Shown piece by piece: positions 23,336 through 31,186 of a DNA stretch of 64,000 bases; within the stretch, counting starts at the first letter, position 1; each line of letters starts with the position of its first letter. Below the pieces are notes generated by a model, which was not told where the DNA came from, did no database searches, and worked only from the letters and a program-made list of their open reading frames with translations. The DNA is from Azospirillum brasilense (GTDB lineage: Bacteria > Pseudomonadota > Alphaproteobacteria > Azospirillales > Azospirillaceae): positions 62,001 through 126,000 of the forward strand of contig NZ_VITI01000005.1 in the NCBI RefSeq assembly GCF_007827795.1, given 5' to 3'. The translations under genes were made by a program, and so were the position numbers.

Positions 23336-24778
23336 TTATTGGGCATCCACCCAGGCGATGCGCAGGATGTTGGTGTTGCCGGGGGTGCCGAAGGGCACGC
23401 CGGCGGTGATGACCAGCCGCTGTCCCTCCACCGCCAGCCCGTCCTCGTAGGCGCAGCGGGCGGCCTTCTGGACCATCTCGTTGAAGTCGGTCACGTCGGC
23501 GGAATGCACGCTGTGCACCCCGTAGGCGAGTTGGAGCCGCCGTGCTGTTTCCAGGCTGGAGGTCAGGCACATGATCGGCACCTCCGGCCGTTCGCGGGCG
23601 GCGCGCAGGGTGGTGGAGCCGCTGGTGGTGTAGGTGACGATGGCCGCGGCCTGGATGGTGTGGGCGACCTGCCGGGCCGCCGCGGTGACGGCGTCGGTGG
23701 AGGTCTGCTGCGGGTCGGGATGCTGGGCGTCGGTGATCGTGCGGTAGAGCGGGTCCTGCTCGACCCGGCGGGCGATGCGGTCCATCATCGACACCGCCTC
23801 GATGGGGTAGGTGCCCGCCGCGGTTTCCGCCGACAGCATCACCGCGTCCGCCCCGTCATAAACCGCGGTCGCCACGTCCGACGCCTCGGCGCGCGTGGGG
23901 GCAGGGGCGCTGATCATCGATTCGAGCATCTGGGTGGCGACGATCACCGGCTTTCCGGCCTTGCGCGATTCGCGGATGATGCGCTTCTGGATGCTCGGCA
24001 CGTCCTCCGCCGGCATCTCCACGCCGAGGTCGCCGCGGGCGACCATGACACCGTCCGACAGCTCGACGATGCGCTCCAGATGCTGGATGGCCTGCGGCTT
24101 CTCCATCTTGGACAGCAGGGCGGCCCGCCCGGCGACCAGCTTGCGCGCCTCGGCCACGTCCTCCGGCCGCTGCACGAAGGACAGCGCCACCCAGTCCACC
24201 CCCTGGTCGAGCGCGAAGGCCAGATCCTCGTGATCCTTCGGGGTCAGCGGCGAGAGCGGCAGGACGACGCCCGGCACGTTCACGCCCTTGCGGTCGGACA
24301 GGCGGCTTCCGGACAGCACGACGCAGTCGGCGTGGTCCGGGCTGCAATCGACGACGCGCAGGCGGACCTTGCCGTCGTCCACCAGCAGCTCCGCCTCCGG
24401 CTCCAGCGCGGCGAAGATCTCCGGGTGGGGCAGGCCGACGCGGGTTCCGTCGCCCGGCTCGGCGGAGAGGTCGAGTCGGATGCGGTGCCCCGGCTCGACG
24501 GTGACCGGGCCGTCGGCGAAGGTGCCCAGCCGCAGCTTCGGCCCCTGGAGGTCGGCCATCACCGCGATGGGGTGGTCGAGTTCCGCCTCCAGCGCGCGCA
24601 GCGTGGCGAGGCGCTGGCCATGGTCCTCATGCGTGCCGTGGCTGAAGTTCAGGCGGAAAACGTCCACGCCCGCCTCGAACAGCGCGCGGATCATCTCCGG
24701 CGTGGCGGTGGCCGGCCCCAGCGTGGCGACGATCTTGGTCAGGCGGAAGCGTCGGAAGGGGATGCCTTTGCGGGTCAT
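23336..24778 (-). CDS. pyk: Pyruvate kinase
   Basis: A 480-residue glycolytic enzyme making pyruvate and ATP from phosphoenolpyruvate. Motifs are TKIVATLGPAT, FRLNFSHG, MADLQGPKLR, catalytic K224 in LLSKMEKPQA, VMVARGDLGVE (245-254) and TQMLESM. The length is that of the standard bacterial enzyme with A, B and C domains and no C-terminal PEP-utiliser extension. It is divergent from the alpha ribosomal operon across a 320-bp region that holds the rpsM promoter and leader. Confidence 0.98.
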   Translation of the reverse strand: MTRKGIPFRRFRLTKIVATLGPATATPEMIRALFEAGVDVFRLNFSHGTHEDHGQRLATLRALEAELDHPIAVMADLQGPKLRLGTFADGPVTVEPGHRIRLDLSAEPGDGTRVGLPHPEIFAALEPEAELLVDDGKVRLRVVDCSPDHADCVVLSGSRLSDRKGVNVPGVVLPLSPLTPKDHEDLAFALDQGVDWVALSFVQRPEDVAEARKLVAGRAALLSKMEKPQAIQHLERIVELSDGVMVARGDLGVEMPAEDVPSIQKRIIRESRKAGKPVIVATQMLESMISAPAPTRAEASDVATAVYDGADAVMLSAETAAGTYPIEAVSMMDRIARRVEQDPLYRTITDAQHPDPQQTSTDAVTAAARQVAHTIQAAAIVTYTTSGSTTLRAARERPEVPIMCLTSSLETARRLQLAYGVHSVHSADVTDFNEMVQKAARCAYEDGLAVEGQRLVITAGVPFGTPGNTNILRIAWVDAQ

Positions 24779-24912
24779 GGGTCTGCCTTCTGATATGTGC
24801 CGTTCGGGGCGGGCCGTTCATCACAGGATCTGCCGTCCGGCTTGTCAACCGCGGTCCGCCTCCCCACAATGGTCGGGCGCCGGGAAAAGCACGGTAACGC
24901 CGCAGAACGGCC

Positions 24913-24940
24913 TTGACAGATTTCCGGCTTTTTCTATAGT
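24913..24940 (+). promoter_or_regulatory. Strong sigma-70 promoter of the alpha ribosomal operon
   Basis: TTGACA (24913-24918), 16-bp spacer, TATAGT (24935-24940), in an AT-richer patch. Predicted start is near 24947, giving a leader of about 150 nt before GTG 25099. In many alphaproteobacteria rpsM follows secY-adk; here pyk is upstream and divergent, so this promoter must drive the operon. Confidence 0.85.
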
Positions 24941-24946
24941 CGCACC

Positions 24947-25074
24947 CTCCCGCGGCCCAACCGGCCCGGCGGGAGACATTGTGCGTCCCGTATCCGTGTT
25001 TTGCCTTTTGGCTTTCGGGCCTCGGCGTCCGGATCGGGGATCAATCGGTGTGTAGGCGGCCCATGAGGGCTGCC
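24947..25074 (+). promoter_or_regulatory. Structured leader of the rpsM-rpsK-rpoA-rplQ mRNA
   Basis: Three stem-loops can be drawn after the predicted start: 24947-24975 (outer CTCCCGC/GCGGGAG), a bulged stem joining about 24988 and 25040 (CCCG-ATCCG/CGGAT-CGGG) and 25055-25074 (GGCGGCCC-ATGA-GGGCTGCC, one G-U pair). This could be an autoregulatory ribosomal-protein leader by analogy with other alpha-operon leaders. That function is inference. Confidence 0.45.
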
Positions 25075-25098
25075 GTTGAGATATCGAGGAGAGCAGGC

Positions 25099-25467
25099 GT
25101 GGCGCGTATCGCTGGCGTCAACATCCCCGCGCAGAAGCGCGTGGAGATTGCGTTGACCTACATTCATGGCATCGGCCCCTTCAAGGCCAAGGAAATCTGC
25201 ACGAAGCTGGCGATCCCGGCGGAGCGCCGTGTGAACCAGCTCACGGACGATGAGATCCTCAAGATCCGCGAGACCATCGACGCTGACTACCGCGTCGAAG
25301 GTGACCTCCGCCGTTCGGTCGCGATGAACATCAAGCGTCTGATGGACATGGCCTGCTACCGTGGCCTGCGTCACCGCAAGGGCCTGCCGGTCCGCGGTCA
25401 GCGCACCCACACGAACGCCCGCACCCGCAAGGGTCCGGCCAAGCCGATCGCCGGCAAGAAGAAGTAA
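25099..25467 (+). CDS. rpsM: Small ribosomal subunit protein uS13
   Basis: 122 residues, beginning with the family start ARIAGVNIP. The GTG at 25099 is chosen because it gives this start and has GAGGAGAGCAGG upstream; longer in-frame extensions do not resemble the family. The helix-two-turn-helix [12 protein letters not shown] and the basic tail [27 protein letters not shown] are intact. uS13 contacts the head of the 30S subunit and bridges to 50S. It is the first gene of the alpha operon, 15 bp ahead of rpsK. Confidence 0.99.
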   Translation: MARIAGVNIPAQKRVEIALTYIHGIGPFKAKEICTKLAIPAERRVNQLTDDEILKIRETIDADYRVEGDLRRSVAMNIKRLMDMACYRGLRHRKGLPVRGQRTHTNARTRKGPAKPIAGKKK

Positions 25468-25482
25468 GAGGACGCACGGACC

Positions 25483-25881
25483 ATGGCCAAGCCCTCAGCC
25501 GCTTCGCAGCGCCTTCGCCGTCGCGAGCGCAAGAACATCACCGCCGGCGTCGCTCACGTGAACGCCTCCTTCAACAACACGATGATCACCATCACCGACG
25601 CGCAGGGCAACACCATCGCCTGGTCGTCGTCGGGCACGATGGGCTTCAAGGGCTCGCGCAAGTCGACCCCCTACGCCGCCCAGGTCGCCGCCGAGGACGC
25701 GGGCCGCAAGGCCCAGGAGCACGGCATGAAGACCCTCGAGGTCGAGGTGAAGGGTCCGGGTTCGGGGCGTGAGTCGGCGCTGCGCGCCCTGCAGTCGATC
25801 GGCTTCCAGATCACTTCGATCCGTGACGTCACGCCGATCCCGCACAACGGCGTCCGTCCGCCGAAGAAGCGTCGCGTCTAA
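25483..25881 (+). CDS. rpsK: Small ribosomal subunit protein uS11
   Basis: 132 residues with the normal uS11 fold: an N-terminal basic tail, [61 protein letters not shown] and [18 protein letters not shown] at the C-terminus. It binds 16S rRNA on the platform of the 30S subunit. GAGGACGCACGGACC precedes the ATG. The 131-bp spacer after it is unusually long for this operon and holds a large stem-loop. Confidence 0.99.
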   Translation: MAKPSAASQRLRRRERKNITAGVAHVNASFNNTMITITDAQGNTIAWSSSGTMGFKGSRKSTPYAAQVAAEDAGRKAQEHGMKTLEVEVKGPGSGRESALRALQSIGFQITSIRDVTPIPHNGVRPPKKRRV

Positions 25882-25901
25882 GAAGCATCGCTACTCCGCA
25901 C

Positions 25902-25978
25902 CCGCGGGGACCCGCCGTTCCGGGACAGGCGCCGCAGCCATCGCGGCGCCATCGGATGGGAACGGCCGGTCCCCGCGG
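25902..25978 (+). promoter_or_regulatory. Large three-tier stem-loop between rpsK and rpoA
   Basis: Perfect 11-bp outer arms (CCGCGGGGACC 25902-25912 with 25968-25978), one C-C mismatch, perfect 8-bp middle arms (GCCGTTCC 25914-25921 with GGAACGGC 25959-25966), an internal loop, then perfect 8-bp inner arms (GGCGCCGC 25928-25935 with GCGGCGCC 25943-25950) around a 7-nt loop. There is no U-tract, so it is not a simple terminator. It ends 34 nt before the rpoA GTG. A processing site, attenuator or translational control element is plausible. Confidence 0.75.
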
Positions 25979-26012
25979 ACGTGTGTCCATCCCGATGGCA
26001 TGAGGTAATACC

Positions 26013-27032
26013 GTGGCTCTTCAGAAGAACTGGCAGGAACTGATCAAGCCGAACAAGCTGGACATCCAGCCCGGTGACGACGCCGACCGCACGGCGACCG
26101 TCGTGGCCGAGCCGCTGGAGCGTGGCTTCGGTCTGACGCTCGGCAACGCGCTGCGCCGCGTGCTGCTCTCCTCGCTGCAGGGTGCGGCCGTCACGGCGAT
26201 CCACATCGACGGCGTGCTGCACGAGTTCTCGTCGATCCCCGGCGTGCGCGAGGACGTGACCGACATCGTCCTCAACATCAAGTCGATGGGTCTGCGCATG
26301 GGCGGTGACGGCCCGAAGCGCATGCGCCTGCGCGCCGAAGGCCCCGGCGAGGTGAAGGCCGGCATGATCGAGACCGGCGCGGACATCCAGGTGATGGACC
26401 CGGACCTCGTGATCTGCACGCTGGACAACGGCGCCCGCCTGAACATGGAACTGACGGTCGAGACCGGCAAGGGCTACGTCCCGGCCAGCCAGAACCGTCC
26501 GGAAGACGCCCCGATCGGCCTGATCCCGGTCGACGCGCTGTTCTCGCCGGTCCGCAAGATCTCCTACAAGGTCGACAACGCCCGCGTCGGGCAGGTCACC
26601 GACTATGACCGCCTTTCGATGGTCGTCGAGACCAACGGCGCCGTGAAGCCGGACGACGCGGTGGCCCTCGCCGCCCGCATCCTCCAGGACCAGCTTCAGC
26701 TGTTCATCAACTTCGAGGAGCCGACCCACGCGGTCGCCGAGGAGAAGCACGAGGAGGTTCCGTTCAACAAGAACCTGCTCCGCAAGGTGGACGAGCTGGA
26801 ACTGTCGGTCCGTTCGGCCAACTGCCTCAAGAACGACAACATCGTCTACATCGGCGATCTGGTGCAGAAGACCGAGGCGGAGATGCTCCGCACCCCGAAC
26901 TTCGGCCGCAAGTCGCTGAACGAGATCAAGGAAGTGCTGGCCCAGATGGGTCTGCACCTCGGTATGGAAATCCCGAACTGGCCGCCCGAGAACATCGAAG
27001 AGCTGGCCAAGCGTCTGGAAGAGCCGTACTAA
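26013..27032 (+). CDS. rpoA: DNA-directed RNA polymerase subunit alpha
   Basis: 339 residues. The N-terminal domain for dimerisation and assembly is seen in [40 protein letters not shown]. The flexible linker near residue 240 leads to a C-terminal domain with [43 protein letters not shown], which contacts UP elements and activators. The GTG start at 26013 gives [16 protein letters not shown], typical of alphaproteobacteria, with GAGGT upstream. It is separated from rplQ by 216 bp containing a palindromic repeat. Confidence 0.99.
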   Translation: MALQKNWQELIKPNKLDIQPGDDADRTATVVAEPLERGFGLTLGNALRRVLLSSLQGAAVTAIHIDGVLHEFSSIPGVREDVTDIVLNIKSMGLRMGGDGPKRMRLRAEGPGEVKAGMIETGADIQVMDPDLVICTLDNGARLNMELTVETGKGYVPASQNRPEDAPIGLIPVDALFSPVRKISYKVDNARVGQVTDYDRLSMVVETNGAVKPDDAVALAARILQDQLQLFINFEEPTHAVAEEKHEEVPFNKNLLRKVDELELSVRSANCLKNDNIVYIGDLVQKTEAEMLRTPNFGRKSLNEIKEVLAQMGLHLGMEIPNWPPENIEELAKRLEEPY

Positions 27033-27049
27033 GTCTCGCAGGTTCCATT

Positions 27050-27135
27050 GCCCCCTCCCTGACCCTCCCCCGCTTCGCAGGGGAGGGGATAATCTCCCTC
27101 CCTTGCCGAAGGCGGGGGAGGGCCGGGGTGGGGGC
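27050..27135. repeat. Intergenic palindromic repeat, copy B
   Basis: Imperfect inverted repeat of about 24-bp arms (27050-27073 with 27111-27135), with an inner hairpin CCCTCCCC (27063-27070)/GGGGAGGG around CGCTTCGCA. The core GCTTCGCAGGGGAGGG differs by one base from copy A at 708-723. It sits inside the alpha operon between rpoA and rplQ, so it must be tolerated within, or process, an essential transcript. Confidence 0.75.
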
Positions 27136-27248
27136 AAATGTTCCCAGGGCCACCAACCGGCCCGCCCCGCGCCGTACCAGCCGAAAACTGGGCGGTCGGG
27201 TTCACCACCGGCTCCCCGAGGGGGGCCACGCCATGAAGGAGGACCGTC

Positions 27249-27671
27249 ATGCGTCACGGCGTTTCCGGACGTAAGTTCAGCAAGACCACCAGCCACCGCA
27301 AGGCCATGTTCTCGAACATGGCGAACGCCCTGATCAAGCACGAGCAGATCAAGACCACCCTGCCGAAGGCCAAGGATCTGCGCCCGATCGTCGAGCGTCT
27401 GATCACGCTCGGCAAGAAGGGTGGCCTCGCCAACCGCCGTCTCGCCTTCGCGCAGCTGCGCGACGACGCGATGGTGACCAAGCTGTTCACCGTTCTGGCC
27501 GACCGCTACAAGGACCGCCAGGGTGGCTACAGCCGCGTCCTGAAGGCCGGCTTCCGCTACGGCGACGCCGCCGCCATGGGCGTGATTGAGCTGGTCGACC
27601 GCGACGCCGCCGCCAAGGGCCAGGATTCCGGCCCGGTGGAGATCAAGGACGAGGTCGAGGCCGAGGGCTGA
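27249..27671 (+). CDS. rplQ: Large ribosomal subunit protein bL17
   Basis: 140 residues. The conserved N-terminus [20 protein letters not shown] is followed by [36 protein letters not shown], and the core ends at the IELVDRD strand. A C-terminal tail of about 20 residues is acidic ([10 protein letters not shown]), an alphaproteobacterial style extension. AAGGAGGACC gives a strong ribosome site. It is the last gene of the alpha operon, followed by a 13-bp stem-loop at 27752-27783. Confidence 0.99.
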   Translation: MRHGVSGRKFSKTTSHRKAMFSNMANALIKHEQIKTTLPKAKDLRPIVERLITLGKKGGLANRRLAFAQLRDDAMVTKLFTVLADRYKDRQGGYSRVLKAGFRYGDAAAMGVIELVDRDAAAKGQDSGPVEIKDEVEAEG

Positions 27672-27751
27672 GCCTTCGGTTGAGCTTTCGTGAAATCGTG
27701 TCGCCGCCGTTGCCCATCGGGTTTCGGACGACGATATAGGTGACCGACCGG

Positions 27752-27783
27752 CCCTCCCTTCGGGTTCATCCCCGGAGGGAGGG
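27752..27783 (+). terminator. Stem-loop after rplQ, probable end of the alpha operon
   Basis: 13-bp stem with one G-U pair (CCCTCCCTTCGGG with CCCGGAGGGAGGG) and 6-nt loop TTCATC. It is followed only by a short GGGTTT, so termination may be partial or Rho-assisted. Confidence 0.6.
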
Positions 27784-27832
27784 TTTCCGGTTTCCGGGTT
27801 CCGACACTTCGGGAGGGCGCCGCGCGCGCGGT

Positions 27833-28411
27833 ATGCTGAAACCTCTCTACAACCGGATTCTCAAGCTCTCCGCCCGCAAGGACGCCGTCTGGTGGATGTC
27901 CGCCGTCTCCTTCGCGGAAAGCTCCTTCTTCCCTCTGCCGCCCGACGTCATGCTGGTGCCGATGTGTCTGGCGGAGCCCAAGAAGCTCTGGCGCTACACC
28001 AACATCTGCGCACTGGCCTCGCTGATCGGCGGGCTGTTCGGCTACGCGGTCGGGTTCTACCTGTTCGAGAGCATCGGACGGCTGATCATCGACCTCTACA
28101 ACGCGCAGGAGTCGTTCCAGCGCTTCCAGGACATGTTCGCCGAATTCGGCCCCTGGTTCCTGATCCTCAAGGGCATCACGCCCATACCGTACAAATTGCT
28201 GACGATCACCGCGGGATTCGCGCACCTCGACCTGACGGTGTTCATCCTGTGCTCGATCGTCGCACGATTCTCGCGATTCTACATGATCGCGATCCTGCTG
28301 CACTTCTACGGGCCGCAGGTGCGCGACATCATCGAGAAGCGGCTGATGCTGGTGACGACCGTTCTGCTGGTCATCATCATCGGCGGACTGCTCAGCTTCA
28401 AATTCGTGTGA
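27833..28411 (+). CDS. YqaA-family membrane protein (DedA-like), second copy
   Basis: A 192-residue polytopic membrane protein of the DedA superfamily: AVSFAESSFFPLPPDVMLVPM (membrane re-entry with the family's F-P-PPD pattern), LIGGLFGYAVGFYLFESIG, FGPWFLILKGITPIPYKLLTITAG and SIVARFSRFYMIAILLHFYG with conserved Arg/Pro, then a final hydrophobic helix. It is probably involved in lipid transport or envelope maintenance, inferred from the superfamily. ATG 27833 was chosen as homologues start MLKPLYN; the GGGAGG upstream is distant (about 16 nt). It is separated from rplQ by the terminator. Confidence 0.9.
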   Translation: MLKPLYNRILKLSARKDAVWWMSAVSFAESSFFPLPPDVMLVPMCLAEPKKLWRYTNICALASLIGGLFGYAVGFYLFESIGRLIIDLYNAQESFQRFQDMFAEFGPWFLILKGITPIPYKLLTITAGFAHLDLTVFILCSIVARFSRFYMIAILLHFYGPQVRDIIEKRLMLVTTVLLVIIIGGLLSFKFV

Positions 28412-28414
28412 GCG

Positions 28415-28435
28415 GCGCGGGGCTCGGCCCCGCGC
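28415..28435. terminator. GC hairpin between convergent genes
   Basis: Perfect 9-bp arms (GCGCGGGGC/GCCCCGCGC) with a TCG loop, three bases after the YqaA-like stop. There is no T-tract. It may slow polymerase from either side. Confidence 0.45.
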
Positions 28436-28472
28436 GTCACCCGCATTTGACCCACATTCAGCCCGGCCGGAA

Positions 28473-28736
28473 TCAATCCGGCATGCCGCGGTCCTGGCGG
28501 TTGCGCTCCGACGGGGGCAGGGCGTTGCGCTCGCGGCGGTCGCGCATGACCATCACGCCGATGGCCAGCGCCATGCCGATGCCGGCCAGCAGCGGCAGGA
28601 CGACCTCGCCGGCGCTGACGGTGGGCATGGCGAGCATGCGCACGACGAGCAGCAGCAGGCCGCCGATCAGCAGCGCCACGAAGACGGTGGTCGATGTCCG
28701 GCGGCGCGGAGGCGGGCCGGGATTGTTGGGACTCAT
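28473..28736 (-). CDS. Hypothetical membrane protein, 87 aa
   Basis: Two transmembrane helices (TVFVALLIGGLLLLVVRML and GEVVLPLLAGIGMALAIGVMVM) between a Pro/Arg-rich N-terminus (MSPNNPGPPPRRRT) and a charged C-terminus (RDRRERNALPPSERNRQDRG). ATG 28736 is chosen because AAGGG lies at a workable distance; ATG 28745 is too close to it. No family is recognised. It is divergent from the small lipoprotein gene. Confidence 0.75.
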   Translation of the reverse strand: MSPNNPGPPPRRRTSTTVFVALLIGGLLLLVVRMLAMPTVSAGEVVLPLLAGIGMALAIGVMVMRDRRERNALPPSERNRQDRGMPD

Positions 28737-28860
28737 TTGAGGCATTCCCTTATCGCTTGCGTTCCCGGCATAGTGGGCGCCGAGCCCGCGGCATGGTCCA
28801 TGCGGGGGACCATCCGCCAACGTCCGGGGTCACGCAAGAACAATGGGAGTCAAAGCCGAG

Positions 28861-29253
28861 ATGTTCCGTCCGAAACTCATTCTGGGGCCGGTGCTGGCCC
28901 TCGCCCTGGTTGCGCTCGCCGCCTGCGCGGACGCGCCGGGGCGTTCGTCCGGCGCCGCCGTGGGCGGTGCTCCGGCGGCCTCCACTACAGCCCCCACCAC
29001 GGCTCCGGCAGCTTCGCGCCCGGCCCGCGGGGTCGAGGACCCGTCGCTCCGCCTGGACGGCGGTGTCGGCAGCGACGATTCCTGCCGCGCCCAGTGCGAG
29101 CGCAGCAACAACTCCTGCATGGACTCGGTGGCCGCGCGCACGCAGAGCGGGCTCGACCGTCCGGACCGCGGCGGCATCTTCTCGCCGAGCGACAACTGCC
29201 AGCATTCGCTGCGCATGTGCTACCAGCGCTGCGGCGCGCCCACAAACCAGTGA
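28861..29253 (+). CDS. Small cysteine-rich lipoprotein
   Basis: About 130 residues. The signal peptide has a lipobox LVALAAC (residues 15-21), so lipidation and outer- or inner-membrane anchoring are expected. Then comes a Thr/Ala/Pro linker (STTAPTTAPAASRPA) and a compact C-terminal domain with six cysteines: DSCRAQCERSNNSC and NCQHSLRMCYQRC. The paired spacing suggests disulfides in the periplasm. ATG 28861 is preferred over 28843 because GGGAG precedes it. No family is recognised. rarA starts 28 bp downstream and may be co-transcribed. Confidence 0.8.
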   Translation: MFRPKLILGPVLALALVALAACADAPGRSSGAAVGGAPAASTTAPTTAPAASRPARGVEDPSLRLDGGVGSDDSCRAQCERSNNSCMDSVAARTQSGLDRPDRGGIFSPSDNCQHSLRMCYQRCGAPTNQ

Positions 29254-29281
29254 CTGGTCCGGTGCGATCGGTGGATCGGCG

Positions 29282-30619
29282 ATGAGCAAGCGCGGCGACT
29301 CCGGAGCCACCGGCGGCCTTTTCGAGGCGGGCGCGCCCCGCCCGCTGGCCGACCGGCTGCGCCCGCGCAGCCTGGGCGAGGTCGTCGGGCAGGAGCATCT
29401 GCTGAAGCCCGACGGGCCGCTGGGCCGCATGGTCGCCGCGCGCCGGCTGGCCTCGATGATCCTGTGGGGTCCACCCGGCTGCGGCAAGACGACCATCGCG
29501 CGGCTGCTGGCGCTGTCCACCGACCTGCATTTCGAGCCGCTGTCGGCCGTCTTCTCCGGCGTGGCCGACCTGCGCAAGGTGTTCGACGCTGCCCGGGCGC
29601 GGCGCGCGGCCGGGCAGGGCACGCTGCTGTTCATCGACGAGATCCACCGTTTCAACCGCTCCCAGCAGGACGGCTTCCTGCCCTATGTGGAAGACGGCAC
29701 CGTCACTCTGGTCGGCGCCACCACCGAGAATCCGTCCTTCGAACTGAACGCGGCGCTGCTGTCGCGCGCCCAGGTCTTCGTGCTGAACCGGCTGGACGAC
29801 GCGGCGCTGGAAAAGCTGCTGTCGCGGGCCGAGGCGGAGATGGGCCGTCCGCTGCCGCTGACGCCGGACGCACGGGCCGCGCTGAAGGCGATGGCCGACG
29901 GCGACGGGCGCTTCTGCCTGAACCTCTGCGAGGAGCTGTTCGCCCTGCCGGTGCCGGAGGACGGGGCGCTTCTCGACAACAACGCGCTCGCCACCGCCAT
30001 CCAGCGCCGCGCCCCGCTCTACGACAAGGCGCAGGAGGGGCACTACAACCTCATCAGCGCGCTGCACAAGTCGCTGCGCGGGTCGGACACCGACGCGGCG
30101 CTCTACTGGTACGCCCGCATGCTGGAGGGTGGGGAGGACCCGCGCTACATCGCCCGCCGGCTGACCCGCTTCGCGGTGGAGGACATCGGCATGGCCGATC
30201 CCAACGCGCTCGCCCAGGCCACCGCCGCCTGGGAGGCCTACGAGCGGCTGGGCAGCCCGGAGGGCGAACTCGCCATCGCCCAACTGGTCATCTATCTGGG
30301 CACGGCGCCCAAGTCGAACGCCGGCTACACCGCCTACAAGAGCGCGGTGCGTGCCGCCAAGGAAACCGGCAGCCTGATGCCGCCCAAGCACATCCTGAAC
30401 GCCCCGACCAAGCTGATGAAGCAGATCGGCTACGGCAAGGGTTACGAGTACGACCACGACACGGCGGACGGCTTTTCCGGCCAGAACTACTTTCCGGACG
30501 GCATGGCGCGGCGCGCCTTCTACCAGCCGGTCGAAAGAGGCTTCGAGCGCGAGATCAAGAAGCGCCAGGACTACTGGGCGCGCCTGCGCGAGCGCAAAGC
30601 CGCGGACGGGGAGGAGTAG
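29282..30619 (+). CDS. rarA: Replication-associated recombination protein A (RarA/MgsA)
   Basis: A 445-residue AAA+ ATPase of the clamp-loader group that acts at stalled replication forks, homologous to eukaryotic WRNIP1. Walker A is GPPGCGKT (63-70), Walker B LLFIDE (115-120), sensor 1 GATTENPSFELN, then the C-terminal tetramerisation region HYNLISALHKSLRGSDTDAALYW and the long conserved MARRAFYQPVERGFEREIKKR tail. Length is normal. It follows the lipoprotein gene closely. Confidence 0.97.
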   Translation: MSKRGDSGATGGLFEAGAPRPLADRLRPRSLGEVVGQEHLLKPDGPLGRMVAARRLASMILWGPPGCGKTTIARLLALSTDLHFEPLSAVFSGVADLRKVFDAARARRAAGQGTLLFIDEIHRFNRSQQDGFLPYVEDGTVTLVGATTENPSFELNAALLSRAQVFVLNRLDDAALEKLLSRAEAEMGRPLPLTPDARAALKAMADGDGRFCLNLCEELFALPVPEDGALLDNNALATAIQRRAPLYDKAQEGHYNLISALHKSLRGSDTDAALYWYARMLEGGEDPRYIARRLTRFAVEDIGMADPNALAQATAAWEAYERLGSPEGELAIAQLVIYLGTAPKSNAGYTAYKSAVRAAKETGSLMPPKHILNAPTKLMKQIGYGKGYEYDHDTADGFSGQNYFPDGMARRAFYQPVERGFEREIKKRQDYWARLRERKAADGEE

Positions 30620-30626
30620 GCGCGTT

Positions 30627-31103
30627 TCACGGCTTCGGGTAGGCGACCCCGAGAATCCAGGCCGGGGCGTCCGGCGGGCCGGACCATTCGAACACGTAGG
30701 TCACCGTCGCGCTGGTGAAGGGGGTGGCGTCGATGCAGCGGCCCTTGTCGTCCGCTTTCTCGCACCAGAGCGCGGGGACCTTCACGTTCAGCGTCTTGCC
30801 GAACTGGGTGCCACCCAGCTCATCGCCGCACAGGAGTTCGCCCGGATAGCCGGACACCGCGCTCCATGCGGCATGCCAGGCCCAGAGGTCGGCGAACAGG
30901 GGCTGGCCGACGTCCTGCGTGGCGTTCGGCGGCGGCGGCGCGCCGAAGATGTGCCGGGTGAGACGCCCGCCCTGCGCCATGTTGAACGCCGGGTCGGCGG
31001 AGCGCAGGACGCTGGGCATGTCCAGGCACGGATCGCTCCGGGCCGGGGCGGCGGTGAAGGCCATGAGAGCGGCGAACAGACCGGGGATTGAGCGAAAAAT
31101 CAT
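30627..31103 (-). CDS. Hypothetical secreted protein, 158 aa
   Basis: ATG 31103 gives a clean signal peptide, MIFRSIPGLFAALMAFTAAPARS, with cleavage near ARS-DPC. The mature part has five cysteines (DPCLDM, LLCGDEL, LWCEKA, GRCIDA), so periplasmic disulfides are likely, plus Trp-rich segments (FADLWAWHAAWSAVSGYPG, FEWSGPPDAPAWILGV). No family recognised. It is divergent from the DUF429-type gene and convergent with rarA, whose stop is 7 bp away. Confidence 0.8.
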   Translation of the reverse strand: MIFRSIPGLFAALMAFTAAPARSDPCLDMPSVLRSADPAFNMAQGGRLTRHIFGAPPPPNATQDVGQPLFADLWAWHAAWSAVSGYPGELLCGDELGGTQFGKTLNVKVPALWCEKADDKGRCIDATPFTSATVTYVFEWSGPPDAPAWILGVAYPKP

Positions 31104-31186
31104 CGAGACGGCCCGAATGCAATTCCTGCGTGTTGAATCCTGGACGCTCTCGGTCGGGAATCGTGAAATGAGGATGGGGTGTGCGC

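Noticed and set aside
23339-24793. 484-codon plus-strand frame opposite pyk
   Set aside because: Low-complexity Gly/Arg/His composition, no motif, and full overlap with pyruvate kinase.
24779-24912. A small gene in the pyk-rpsM gap
   Set aside because: Frames in this stretch are short, lack start signals and show no protein-like composition. The region is explained by promoters and leader.
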